A stretch of 41,105 bases of DNA from Woeseiaceae bacterium (GTDB lineage Bacteria; Pseudomonadota; Gammaproteobacteria; Steroidobacterales; Woeseiaceae): contig JAHEFD010000016.1 in NCBI GenBank assembly GCA_024640345.1, positions 5,305 through 46,409 of the forward strand. Direction: 5' to 3'. Positions 14,971 to 22,509 of this stretch are shown here, piece after piece. The notes under the pieces were generated by a model. That model saw only the letters and a list, made by a program, of their open reading frames with translations, did not search any database and was not told the DNA's origin. How positions within the stretch are numbered: the stretch's first letter is position 1; every line of letters begins with the position of its first letter. The position numbers and the translations under genes are program-made.

Positions 14971-16842
14971 ATGCCGAGCTATACAGAACTGATGCGTGGA
15001 TTCGAATTCGGCCGCTGGACCGTCATTCCCGAGCGCGGACTGATAAGGGATGGGGCGGAAGAGCGACGAATCGAGCCGCTGGTAATGGACGTATTTGTAG
15101 TGCTCGCCAGTCATGGCGGTGACGTCGTCACAAAAGACCAGTTGATCGACGCAGTCTGGAACGGTCGCCCGCAGATGGACGATGTTATTACCCGTTGCAT
15201 CACCGTGCTGCGACGCGCACTGGGCGACAATGCCAGGTCGCCGGAATTTATCGAGACGCTTCAGCGGCGTGGGTACCGTGTGATGCTGCCGGTCAATTTG
15301 CCCGACGAGTCAGCGCCTGATGAAGTATCGCAATCGCCTGTATTTTTTCGGCCGAGCTATGCCGGAGCTGCCGCACTGCTGGTTGCGGTCATCGGGTTCG
15401 CCTGGTTTATCAGCAGAGATGCCGCTACCCCAGTTGACGAGTCCGTGTCTTCTGTCGTGGTCTTTCCCTTTGATTGTTTGCAGGAGTCCTCAAACAACAA
15501 CGCGCATCTGTGTTTCGGCTTCGCCGAAGAGATCATCAGCAGCCTGAATCGCATCGATGGTTTGAAGGTGGTGCGAATTCGGCAGCCATATTCTGATGAT
15601 ACGGGCGTTGCCGAACACGGCCTGGTCGCCGGTAGCGTGCAGATCGTTGAGGACCAGGTGCGCATCACTGCTCGGCTGGAAGATGCGCGAACCGGGGTAA
15701 TTATCTGGTCGAATACTTTCGATGCCCGGAAGAACAGGATTTTCGATCTGCAGAGGCAGGTCGCATTTGGCGTACGTGGCGCGATGGATAGTGAGTTCCA
15801 GGCGCCGGCGGCAAGCACCGGAGGCCCGGCTACCTTCGAGGCATCAGAGGCTTATTCCCGCGGCCGATACCTGTTCGAAAAGCGCGATCACCAGTCGACT
15901 GTTGCGGCTGTTGAACAGTTTGAAAAAGCAACCCGGCTGGATCCCGGATTTGGCCCGGCCTGGCTGGGTTTGGCGTACACCTACATCATCTGGCCGGATT
16001 ACGACCTCTCCGTGGACCGCAATGAAATGTATGAGCGCGCACTGGAAGTCGTGGGACAGGGCATCGAAGCGGACCCGAAGATTCGGGCCGCCGCAGGAAC
16101 GGTGTACGGGTTTGTACAGCACAAACGAAACGAGTGGATAGCGGCAGCCAGGTCATTCGAGGACGCACTGCAGGCGGAAAATGTCGAGCCGATTGCACAT
16201 CACTGGTATTCGCGGGTCATGGCGAGCGTCGGGCGCCTTGACGATGCACTTTTCCATGCGCGCCGTGCGCTCGAGCTGGATCCCGAACACCCGGATCAGG
16301 CGATAATGTTCAGTCGCCTGGCGATCGCTTATTTCTGGCTCAATGACATGGAGAATGCCGGTCACTATTTTGATATCGCGAACAGCATGGATTTGCAGGC
16401 ATCCATTCACTCGCTGGCCTATTCGCTTTACCTGATCCGTAGCGGCAATGTAGATGGCGCAAAGACTTTTGCGAAAGCAGGGCTCGAGAAAAACAACGTG
16501 GATTCACGTTGGGTAGATCCGGTGTTCGATGGCCTTAAACAGGGCGGCAACAGGGAGCAGTCTCTTGCGATCCTGTCGCAGCTTTCCGCAATGGGAGCGC
16601 TCCCCGAGAATGTGGAAATGACCTTGTGGCAGTTGTTTGGCGAGGTCGGGAAGGCGATGTCGGTAGCGCGACGTCTTGAGCGGCAAGGCGGATTGTTTGA
16701 ACTGGAAATAATCTTTATCGACGAGTTCAGGACACTGCGTCAGCATCCGGATTTCCCGGGTTTTGTCGATGCCATCGGCCTGAAAGACTACTGGGCGAGC
16801 GCGGGCTGCATCTGGTCGAACGACCGCGTGGAATGCAACTGA
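14971..16842 (+). CDS. CadC-like membrane transcriptional regulator with TPRs
   Basis: A 623-residue protein. Residues about 10-108 are an OmpR/PhoB/CadC winged helix (FGRWTVIPERGLI, VVTKDQLIDAVW, RRALGDN, RRGYRVMLPV). A single TM follows (about 130-148, YAGAAALLVAVIGFAWFIS), so DNA binding is cytoplasmic and the rest is periplasmic. Residues about 155-265 resemble the TolB-N/FlgO-like module seen in CadC-type and adenylate-cyclase-type sensors (VVFPFDCL, GSVQIVEDQVRITARLEDARTG). Residues about 290-560 carry TPR repeats (for example AWLGLAYTYIIWPDYDLS, PDQAIMFSRLAIAYFWL). There is no receiver domain, so it is a one-component sensor. Its signal and targets are not visible; the neighbouring genes point the other way or belong to other functions. 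Confidence 0.88.
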   Translation: MPSYTELMRGFEFGRWTVIPERGLIRDGAEERRIEPLVMDVFVVLASHGGDVVTKDQLIDAVWNGRPQMDDVITRCITVLRRALGDNARSPEFIETLQRRGYRVMLPVNLPDESAPDEVSQSPVFFRPSYAGAAALLVAVIGFAWFISRDAATPVDESVSSVVVFPFDCLQESSNNNAHLCFGFAEEIISSLNRIDGLKVVRIRQPYSDDTGVAEHGLVAGSVQIVEDQVRITARLEDARTGVIIWSNTFDARKNRIFDLQRQVAFGVRGAMDSEFQAPAASTGGPATFEASEAYSRGRYLFEKRDHQSTVAAVEQFEKATRLDPGFGPAWLGLAYTYIIWPDYDLSVDRNEMYERALEVVGQGIEADPKIRAAAGTVYGFVQHKRNEWIAAARSFEDALQAENVEPIAHHWYSRVMASVGRLDDALFHARRALELDPEHPDQAIMFSRLAIAYFWLNDMENAGHYFDIANSMDLQASIHSLAYSLYLIRSGNVDGAKTFAKAGLEKNNVDSRWVDPVFDGLKQGGNREQSLAILSQLSAMGALPENVEMTLWQLFGEVGKAMSVARRLERQGGLFELEIIFIDEFRTLRQHPDFPGFVDAIGLKDYWASAGCIWSNDRVECN

Positions 16843-16875
16843 CGCGGATGCGAACCATCCCGGCAGGCGATCGGG

Positions 16876-17292
16876 CTAGTCAATAACTTTTCCCCGGGCC
16901 TGCTTGACCTGTGCTCGATGCGCTTTGTCAGCGAGGCGCCGTTCCTTTGCCTTGCGGCCTGGTTTTGTCTTTTTCCGCGTTACTGGCTTTTCCAGTGCTT
17001 TCCTCAGCAGTTCTGCCAGGCGGCCGAGGGCATCAGCACGGTTCTTGTCCTGGCTGCGCGAACGTTGTGCTTTGATGTTGATGATTCCCTCGGTTGAAAC
17101 CCGCTGGTCACGCAATCCCAACAATCTGGTTTTTATTTCGTCTGTCAGTACTGACGATGCCTGGCTGTCGAACCTCAGGTGAATTGCCGTTGCGACTTTG
17201 TTGACGTTCTGGCCTCCGGGGCCCTGTGCCCGGATAGCATTCAGCTCGATTTCCGTCTCCGGTATCTCGATGTCCTTGTTGATACGTAACAT
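16876..17292 (-). CDS. arfB: Alternative ribosome-rescue peptidyl-tRNA hydrolase ArfB (YaeJ)
   Basis: A 138-residue protein of the normal ArfB length. The GGQ catalytic motif sits at residues 26-28 in RAQGPGGQNVNKV, which is the ArfB form. The body is the compact domain-3 fold (IHLRFDSQASSVL, LLGLRDQRVSTEGIINIKAQRSRSQDKN). The C-terminal 40 residues are Lys/Arg-rich (TRKKTKPGRKAKERRL, AHRAQVKQARG), as required to enter the mRNA channel of stalled ribosomes. It hydrolyses peptidyl-tRNA on non-stop ribosomes without needing a stop codon. It is divergent from the MFS gene across 113 nt and convergent with the CadC-like gene. Confidence 0.95.
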   Translation of the reverse strand: MLRINKDIEIPETEIELNAIRAQGPGGQNVNKVATAIHLRFDSQASSVLTDEIKTRLLGLRDQRVSTEGIINIKAQRSRSQDKNRADALGRLAELLRKALEKPVTRKKTKPGRKAKERRLADKAHRAQVKQARGKVID

Positions 17293-17405
17293 TTGCAGTG
17301 CCTGGAGGGAGCGCCTGTCGACGCTTTGAATGTAAAACCTTACTCGATGCCGGGAATATGTGAGAATGCCGAGCCTCAGATACTCTTCGGATACTACGGA
17401 ACAAT

Positions 17406-18608
17406 ATGAAATTCCGAAACCTGCTCATCCTGACAGGCTGCCAGCTTATATCGGCGACCGGCGCGATCATCATGGTTACGCTGGGCGGCATCATTGGTTC
17501 GCAGCTTGCCACAGACCCGACTCTTGCGACATTGCCCGTATCCATCATGGTGTTGTGTGTTGCTGCGACAACCATTCCTGCGACGGTTCTGATGCGAAAG
17601 ATAGGGCGAAAATTCGGCTTTGCGCTTGCATCAATCAGTGCCGTGCTCTCATCGCTTCTTGCAGGCCTGGCGTTGTACCAGCAAAGTTTCTTCGTGTTTA
17701 TTCTTGCCGGTGCCGTCTTCGGTATCAATATGGCGTTTACGCAGCAATATAGATACGCCGCGGCCGAAAGCGTCGATCCAAAGTATTCACCGCGAGCGAT
17801 TTCATTCGTGCTTTTGGGCGCTATCGGTGGTGCGATTGTCGGGCCCGAGATTGTTAAATTCGGGCAATACGCCATACCGGACGTTCAGTTTCTCGGCTCG
17901 TTGCTTGCGGTGTCGGTGCTTTACGTTGTCCAGGCATTCCTGTTTCTGGCGCTTGGTCCAATGCACGGGGAAGACGAAACGCTTATCGACGAGCCGCAGC
18001 GGCCCCTTAGGGAAATTGTGTCGCAGCCCGTGTTTATCGTGGCTGTTCTCGGCGGCATGACGGCCTACGGTGTCATGACATTCATCATGACCGCGACACC
18101 GCTGAGCATGCATGTTCACGATGGGTTTAACCTGGAGGTCACGGCGCAGGTCATTCGAAGCCATGTGCTGGGAATGTATGTGCCATCGCTGGTTTCGGGA
18201 ATCCTGATAGAGCGGATCGGCGTTACCCGGCTGATGGCTATCGGCGCATTTGGACTGATCGCAGCATGTGCTATTGGATTGCAGGGGCAATCTTACATGC
18301 ACTATTTGTATGCGCTGATACTGCTTGGGGTGGGCTGGAACTTTTTATATGTGGGTGGCACCACACTCGTCACCCGCACATACAGGCTGTCCGAAAGATT
18401 TCGGGCGCAGGCCGTTAACGAATTCTGCGTGTTCGGAATGTCGGCGCTGGCTTCATTGCTGGCCGGCACAATTATCTATTTTTACGGATGGTTCACCCTC
18501 ATTGTCGTTCCATTCCCGCTGCTGGTATTGATTCTTGTTGGTCTCTATTACATTCGAAAGGACCCGCTGGTCGGCGTGACCAGGCCTGTTGCAGCGCAAT
18601 CTGCGTAA
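17406..18608 (+). CDS. Major facilitator superfamily transporter
   Basis: A 400-residue protein with about 12 hydrophobic segments arranged 6+6. The intracellular loop between TM2 and TM3 reads LMRKIGRKFGFAL, a form of the MFS motif A. A polar central loop (LGPMHGEDETLIDEPQRPLREI, about residues 183-204) separates the halves, and ILIERIGVTRLM repeats the motif-A-like element in the second half. It exports or imports a small molecule by ion coupling; the substrate is unknown. A long antisense reading frame over its 5' part is a shadow. Confidence 0.88.
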   Translation: MKFRNLLILTGCQLISATGAIIMVTLGGIIGSQLATDPTLATLPVSIMVLCVAATTIPATVLMRKIGRKFGFALASISAVLSSLLAGLALYQQSFFVFILAGAVFGINMAFTQQYRYAAAESVDPKYSPRAISFVLLGAIGGAIVGPEIVKFGQYAIPDVQFLGSLLAVSVLYVVQAFLFLALGPMHGEDETLIDEPQRPLREIVSQPVFIVAVLGGMTAYGVMTFIMTATPLSMHVHDGFNLEVTAQVIRSHVLGMYVPSLVSGILIERIGVTRLMAIGAFGLIAACAIGLQGQSYMHYLYALILLGVGWNFLYVGGTTLVTRTYRLSERFRAQAVNEFCVFGMSALASLLAGTIIYFYGWFTLIVVPFPLLVLILVGLYYIRKDPLVGVTRPVAAQSA

Positions 18609-18852
18609 ACCGGAGAGCAAAAAAAGTTAGCTCAATCCAGGAGCGCAGGTTACCGATCGCTTCGATCGTTTCAGTTGTCCGGGTGTTTAAGGCGAGACTT
18701 GCGCGCCCAATTGCAGCATCGAGCGATGCTGCCGATCGTGGTCGGAACTGCTGTCGAAAAAGAAGAGATTAACCTTAAGCAAGGCAGCACTTTCGTCATG
18801 AAGATCGCAGGGCATACAATGGGCGAATCGTTATCTACTGGAGTTCAGGTAA

Positions 18853-20241
18853 GTGGCTCGCTGGATCTATCATGAGGACATGTATCGCTTCGACCAGCCC
18901 GAGCGGTCTTACTGGGAAGCGACCGCAGGTACCGAGGCGCCACAGGCAACACCGCTAGGGTCGAACGAACAATGTGACGTTGCGGTCATCGGTGGTGGCT
19001 ACACGGGCTTATCTGCTGCTTATCATTTATGTCGCGACTCGAATCTTGATGTGCGCGTTCTCGAGGCCGGGCACATTGGCTGGGGTGCGTCAGGAAGAAA
19101 CGGCGGATTCTGCAGCGTCGGCGGCACTGCCGTGGGCGACGAGCAGATGATCAAGCGATACGGGCTCGAGGAAACCCGTGCCTATTACCGGGGGCAGGTT
19201 GAAGCTATAGAGCTGGTACGGGATCTCATCGTTGGCGAAAAGATTGACACTCATCGCCAGGGCGACAGCGAGGTGGCGATAGCCTGTTCAGAACGTGGCT
19301 TCGAAGATCTTAAAGAGCATGCGAAGTTTCAATTTCGTGTTTTCGGGCTCGACACTAAAATCGTTACGCGCGAAGAATTCAGGCAGCAATATTTCGATTC
19401 ACCCGTGCAGCATGGCGCCGTTATTCTGAAACCGACTTTCGGGATACACCCGTTGCGTTTTGTGCAGGGACTCGCACGTGCTGCACAAGAGAAGGGGGCG
19501 CGGCTTCACGCGCAAAGCGAAGTCATTGACTGGTCGAAAGATGGTGAGCGTCATTTGCTCACCACAAAAGGTGGCACGATCAGGGCGAAACAGGTCGTAC
19601 TTGCAACCAATGGGTTTACTCCGGAACATTTGCATCGGCGATTGAAAGGTCGTTCCATGCCGGTTATCAGCTCCATCGTGGTTACCCGGCCAATGACCGG
19701 CGACGAGATTGCGCGACATCGCTGGCAAACCGATGCGCCATCGATCACGGCAGTCAAACTGCTGAATTACTACCGATTGTTGCCTGACGGGCGATTCATG
19801 TTTGGTGGCAGGGGTAGTGCGAACGGCAGTGAGCGAAACGCGGCGGCCAATTACACCTCGCTGATTGCACGCCTGCATGAACTTTTCCCCGGTTGGCGTG
19901 ACATCGATATCGATTATCGCTGGCATGGGCTCGTCTGCATGACGCGCCGAATGACGCCGGCCATCGGGCGATTGGATGATGATCCGTCGGTGTTCTTCGC
20001 CTTCGGCTATCACGGCAACGGGGTCAATACTGCAACGTGGTCTGGCAAACAGGTGGCGAAGTGGCTGGCGTCGAGTGGCAGCAAGGAGCAGAAAGCGCCG
20101 GAGTGGCTGCCCCGAATGATGTTGGGCATGCCGGGTCGATTTCCGCTTTCCCCGCTACGCCTTGCCTATTTGCAGGCAGCCATCGGCGTGCTTCGGTTAC
20201 GTCAGCGGTTCCTCCAGGCAAAAAAACGGGGTCATCTCTGA
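18853..20241 (+). CDS. FAD-dependent amine/amino-acid oxidoreductase (DAO family, PuuB/OrdL-like)
   Basis: A 462-residue DAO-family flavoprotein. The FAD dinucleotide-binding loop is VAVIGGGYTGLSAAYHL (44-59), with the ribose-binding acidic residue at VLEAG. GWGASGRNGGFC follows, the conserved second glycine-rich block. A C-terminal FAD contact is FGYHGNGVNTATWSG (about 379-393). PuuB-type enzymes oxidise gamma-glutamyl-putrescine or related amines. The start chosen is GTG at 18853 (GGAG 9 nt before); ATG at 18880 is a weaker alternative because AGGA is only 1 nt away. The stop codon lies inside the terminator hairpin of the convergent outer-membrane gene. No glutamine-synthetase-like or polyamine genes adjoin it, so the substrate is open. 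Confidence 0.87.
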   Translation: MARWIYHEDMYRFDQPERSYWEATAGTEAPQATPLGSNEQCDVAVIGGGYTGLSAAYHLCRDSNLDVRVLEAGHIGWGASGRNGGFCSVGGTAVGDEQMIKRYGLEETRAYYRGQVEAIELVRDLIVGEKIDTHRQGDSEVAIACSERGFEDLKEHAKFQFRVFGLDTKIVTREEFRQQYFDSPVQHGAVILKPTFGIHPLRFVQGLARAAQEKGARLHAQSEVIDWSKDGERHLLTTKGGTIRAKQVVLATNGFTPEHLHRRLKGRSMPVISSIVVTRPMTGDEIARHRWQTDAPSITAVKLLNYYRLLPDGRFMFGGRGSANGSERNAAANYTSLIARLHELFPGWRDIDIDYRWHGLVCMTRRMTPAIGRLDDDPSVFFAFGYHGNGVNTATWSGKQVAKWLASSGSKEQKAPEWLPRMMLGMPGRFPLSPLRLAYLQAAIGVLRLRQRFLQAKKRGHL

Positions 20242-20247
20242 CCCCGT
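20226..20247 (-). terminator. Rho-independent terminator of the outer-membrane protein gene
   Basis: ACGGGGTCA / TGACCCCGT form a perfect 9-bp stem with a 4-nt loop. On the minus strand it is followed by seven T residues (plus-strand A-run, 20220-20226). It overlaps the last codons and stop codon of the convergent oxidoreductase gene. Confidence 0.85.
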
Positions 20248-20268
20248 CCGTTCAGGCTTGTTCTTCTG

Positions 20269-20937
20269 CTAGAAGTTGAAATTGAAGCCGATGCTGATGA
20301 CAGGATAAGCCTTCAGATCTTTCAATTCGTTCTCCAGCTCCGATCGTTCGGCTTCGAGATCAGCAAGAAAACCCGGATCCTGTATGAGCGCAAGTGAACC
20401 GTCCGCGGTCAGGCTGACCTGGGGTTCGCCCTGCAACAACACGCCAAAATCAAGTGAGAGTCCCAGTCGGTCCAGTACGCTGAAATCGAAACCCGCACCG
20501 ATATACGGTGCGATGCTGTCGAAACTGGTCACGCTCTGCAATGTTCCAACCTCATCAGGCAGGTAACCAATAGTATTGCCTATGTCATAGCCAGGAGCAG
20601 GCTGGCTGGCCATGCGCACTTCGTTCCCGTTTGAGAACGCGCCCGCCGTCAGTCGAAACGGGCTCAGCGGAAAGCGAAAGTTGCCCGTGACGTAATAGGT
20701 GTCCAGCGCGAGCGTGGCGTCATAGGTTATGCCGACCTGCGACTTGACGGTGTCATAGTCATAAAAGTTGGCTCCGGCGCGCACGTCGAGCCACTCAATC
20801 GGGCGCCAGCTTGCTTCGGCCCCGAAACCCAGTGTGCCGGCTTTAACGCCGACCCAGAAATTGTCGTTCGCAGATGCGGTGCCGCTGAACGCCAGTGCTG
20901 CCAGCACTAAAATGCCTTTCATACGGTGAAATTCCAT
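20269..20937 (-). CDS. Small outer-membrane beta-barrel-like protein
   Basis: A 222-residue protein with a signal peptide (MKGILVLAALAFSGTASA, after a short MEFHR extension). The mature part alternates polar and hydrophobic residues in short strands (FWVGVKAGTLGFGAEASWRP, VRAGANFYDYD, YYVTGNFRFPLSPFRLTAGAFSN) and ends in GFNFNF, a C-terminal aromatic signature recognised by the BAM complex. It resembles the porin-like OmpW/OmpA-barrel group often annotated as hypothetical. A helical insert EAERSELENELKDLKAY near the C-terminus would lie in a periplasmic turn or outer loop. The start at 20937 has GGAG 7 nt upstream. A terminator follows it. Role unknown. Confidence 0.72.
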   Translation of the reverse strand: MEFHRMKGILVLAALAFSGTASANDNFWVGVKAGTLGFGAEASWRPIEWLDVRAGANFYDYDTVKSQVGITYDATLALDTYYVTGNFRFPLSPFRLTAGAFSNGNEVRMASQPAPGYDIGNTIGYLPDEVGTLQSVTSFDSIAPYIGAGFDFSVLDRLGLSLDFGVLLQGEPQVSLTADGSLALIQDPGFLADLEAERSELENELKDLKAYPVISIGFNFNF

Positions 20938-21183
20938 GGTGATTCTCCAGATTGGCCCAAGGAGGTGGTCAGTCTTCTTCCCGAAAGATTAAAGACAGCG
21001 CACAGTGTTAGCTGTGCGTTGCATCACATGCTTGCGAACAAAGCGTCATTTCTCGTCGTTTTCGGCCGTTTTTCGGCGGGATTCAGGGCTTTTCAGGGCA
21101 TAAACTGCTCAAATCGCCCGCACGACAACAGGGCGAGAAGAGGCGAACTGCAGGGTGCGTTCGCCCGGAAACAGCTAATCAAC

Positions 21184-21190
21184 AAGGAGG
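21184..21190 (+). promoter_or_regulatory. Consensus ribosome binding site of the leader-peptide gene
   Basis: AAGGAGG lies 8 nt before the ATG at 21199. It is the main reason to start the gene there and not at upstream in-frame codons. Confidence 0.85.
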
Positions 21191-21198
21191 TTGATGCT

Positions 21199-21399
21199 AT
21201 GCGTGATCTGAATAAGGAAGAAATCCTGTATGTCGCGGGTGGGCACAGAAAGGGAGTTTGCACGCCCGCCAATTCCGGCAACAACTATGGCGGCATCACA
21301 AACACCGCTGCGACCGGCAACGATTTCATCAATTTGTACGAGGGTGCCGTCGCAGGCATGTCACATGTAATCGAGCGGGTTGCGGAGGCATTCAAATAA
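21199..21399 (+). CDS. Double-glycine leader peptide, bacteriocin/class II microcin-like precursor
   Basis: A 66-residue peptide set by a perfect AAGGAGG. Residues 1-15 (MRDLNKEEILYVAGG) match the double-glycine leader pattern M(R/K)xLxxEExxxVxGG of class II microcins and bacteriocins, which is cut after GG by C39-peptidase ABC exporters. The 51-residue predicted core begins HRKGVCTPANSGNNYGG, has one Cys and a Gly/Asn/Thr-rich middle, and ends in an amphipathic helix (NLYEGAVAGMSHVIERVAEAF). No C39 transporter is visible in the window. Thirteen nucleotides beyond its stop, on the other strand, ends a CPBP protease gene, a family often linked to bacteriocin immunity or processing. Antimicrobial function is inferred; a signalling peptide is an alternative. 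Confidence 0.7.
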   Translation: MRDLNKEEILYVAGGHRKGVCTPANSGNNYGGITNTAATGNDFINLYEGAVAGMSHVIERVAEAFK

Positions 21400-21411
21400 A
21401 GCCGACTGCGC

Positions 21412-22269
21412 TCAGCCGGGGTGGTCGGTTTCAGTGGCCACCCCGGCCCCTCTGTAATTGGCCAGCCACCAGGCGATTGCCAGGCACGCGATGAAAGCGA
21501 AACAGGCCAGGGGCGCCGGGTTCCAGGCGCCCGTGCCGATGTTTCCGGGCAACCAGTAGCCGTTGAGGCAAATCCGGCCCGACTCGACCAGCAAGTTGGC
21601 GACGCCGTGGGTGATCGTAACGGCCCACAAACTGCGGTAGTGGAGTAATTGCACGGCGGCAAAAACTCCAAAAACGAAAGCGTTCGGCATGCCAGAGGGC
21701 TCATGCAGGACCGCAAACAGGAAGGCCGAACCCATAACGGCGGGCACAGGACCTTTTCGCAGGAGGATTTGAAAGACAAGACCCCTGTTGATTGTTTCCT
21801 CGATGAGCGGGGTAAAAAGCGACATGACGGGAATCGAGAGGAGCAGGATGGATACATTCCGGCAGCTCACCTGGTATACGGGCCAGGAAGCGTATGAGGC
21901 GAAGCCGGCGTCACCCCATTTAATTGCAGCAACGATCAGCAAGGCCAGCATCTGGCCAATCCAGAGAAGAATGCCGAGTGCCGTTGAGGCCATGATCATT
22001 CGGCCCCATGATTCTGGTCGGCGGAACTGTGCGCGTACCCCCGGCCACACCTTCGTCAAGACAGGCCACATCAGGAAACCCAGCACGAGGAACCCCGCAA
22101 GAGCGCTGGAATATTTTGCGACGGTGACATCAAAACCGGTGTCGGTAAGCGCGGTTTGCAGCCAGCTCCGGATCATCAATGCTGATACCTGGAACAACAT
22201 GATGAGGCTGATTGACCCACGGATGCCTGGTGCGGCCCTTTTTTCCACGATGTTCCCGAATGCAGGCAT
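21412..22269 (-). CDS. CPBP (CAAX/Abi) family intramembrane glutamic protease
   Basis: A 285-residue polytopic protein with about eight TM segments. All CPBP motifs are present: EETINRG (the EExxxR catalytic pair, near residue 163), FAVLHEP (FxxxH) and HGVANLL (HxxxN). The protein is therefore probably an active membrane-embedded protease. In many bacteria such proteins give immunity to, or help mature, small secreted peptides; Rce1-like prenyl-protein cleavage is the eukaryotic role. It follows the alkB-rubredoxin pair on the same strand after 78 nt and is convergent with the leader-peptide gene. No clear ribosome binding site precedes the ATG at 22269. Confidence 0.87.
   Translation of the reverse strand: MPAFGNIVEKRAAPGIRGSISLIMLFQVSALMIRSWLQTALTDTGFDVTVAKYSSALAGFLVLGFLMWPVLTKVWPGVRAQFRRPESWGRMIMASTALGILLWIGQMLALLIVAAIKWGDAGFASYASWPVYQVSCRNVSILLLSIPVMSLFTPLIEETINRGLVFQILLRKGPVPAVMGSAFLFAVLHEPSGMPNAFVFGVFAAVQLLHYRSLWAVTITHGVANLLVESGRICLNGYWLPGNIGTGAWNPAPLACFAFIACLAIAWWLANYRGAGVATETDHPG
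21415..21447. terminator. GC-rich hairpin between the convergent peptide and CPBP genes
   Basis: GCCGGGGTGG (21415-21424) and CCACCCCGGC (21438-21447) form a perfect 10-bp stem with a 13-nt loop. It begins 16 nt after the peptide stop and covers the last codons of the CPBP gene. There is only a weak T-rich stretch after it on the plus strand. It is plausible as a terminator for the peptide transcript. Confidence 0.45.
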
Positions 22270-22347
22270 TGGGTCAGCGTATTGCCAGGCACTTACCCGG
22301 GATACGAACGAATTCCGTCGATTTATCGAAATTCGGGAACGGCGAGA

Positions 22348-22509
22348 TCAGGCTTCTTCGAAGTCTTCCTTGAACCTGACCGAACAATCGGGACAGGCGA
22401 AGTCGTCCGGTAAGGACTCAAAGGGCGTGCCCGGCGCATAGCCTTCGTGGGAATCGCCGGCGGCTTCGTCATAGGTGTAGCCGCATTCCGGGCACTTGAA
22501 CACGCTCAT
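22348..22509 (-). CDS. Rubredoxin
   Basis: A 53-residue protein, the normal rubredoxin size. Two CxxC knuckles hold the iron: CPECGY (residues 6-11) and CPDCSVRF (about 39-46), with the typical linker YDEAAGDSHEGYAPGTPFESLPDDFACP. It passes electrons from a rubredoxin reductase to AlkB. Its ATG overlaps the alkB stop (ATGA, 22506-22509), so the two are made together. A longer reading frame extends upstream in this frame but is antisense-like extension inside alkB coding sequence. No reductase gene is visible here. Confidence 0.95.
   Translation of the reverse strand: MSVFKCPECGYTYDEAAGDSHEGYAPGTPFESLPDDFACPDCSVRFKEDFEEA

Noticed and set aside
17108-17875. A 255-residue minus-strand frame over arfB and the MFS gene
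   Set aside because: It is antisense to two well-supported genes, lacks a recognisable domain and its composition matches a shadow frame.
18654-18668. A terminator for the MFS gene
   Set aside because: CGATCG-CTT-CGATCG is a short 6-bp stem with only TTTC after it, too weak to call.
21788-22441. A 217-residue + strand frame antisense to the CPBP gene
   Set aside because: The CPBP frame on the other strand has intact EExxxR, FxxxH and HxxxN motifs; the antisense frame has none.
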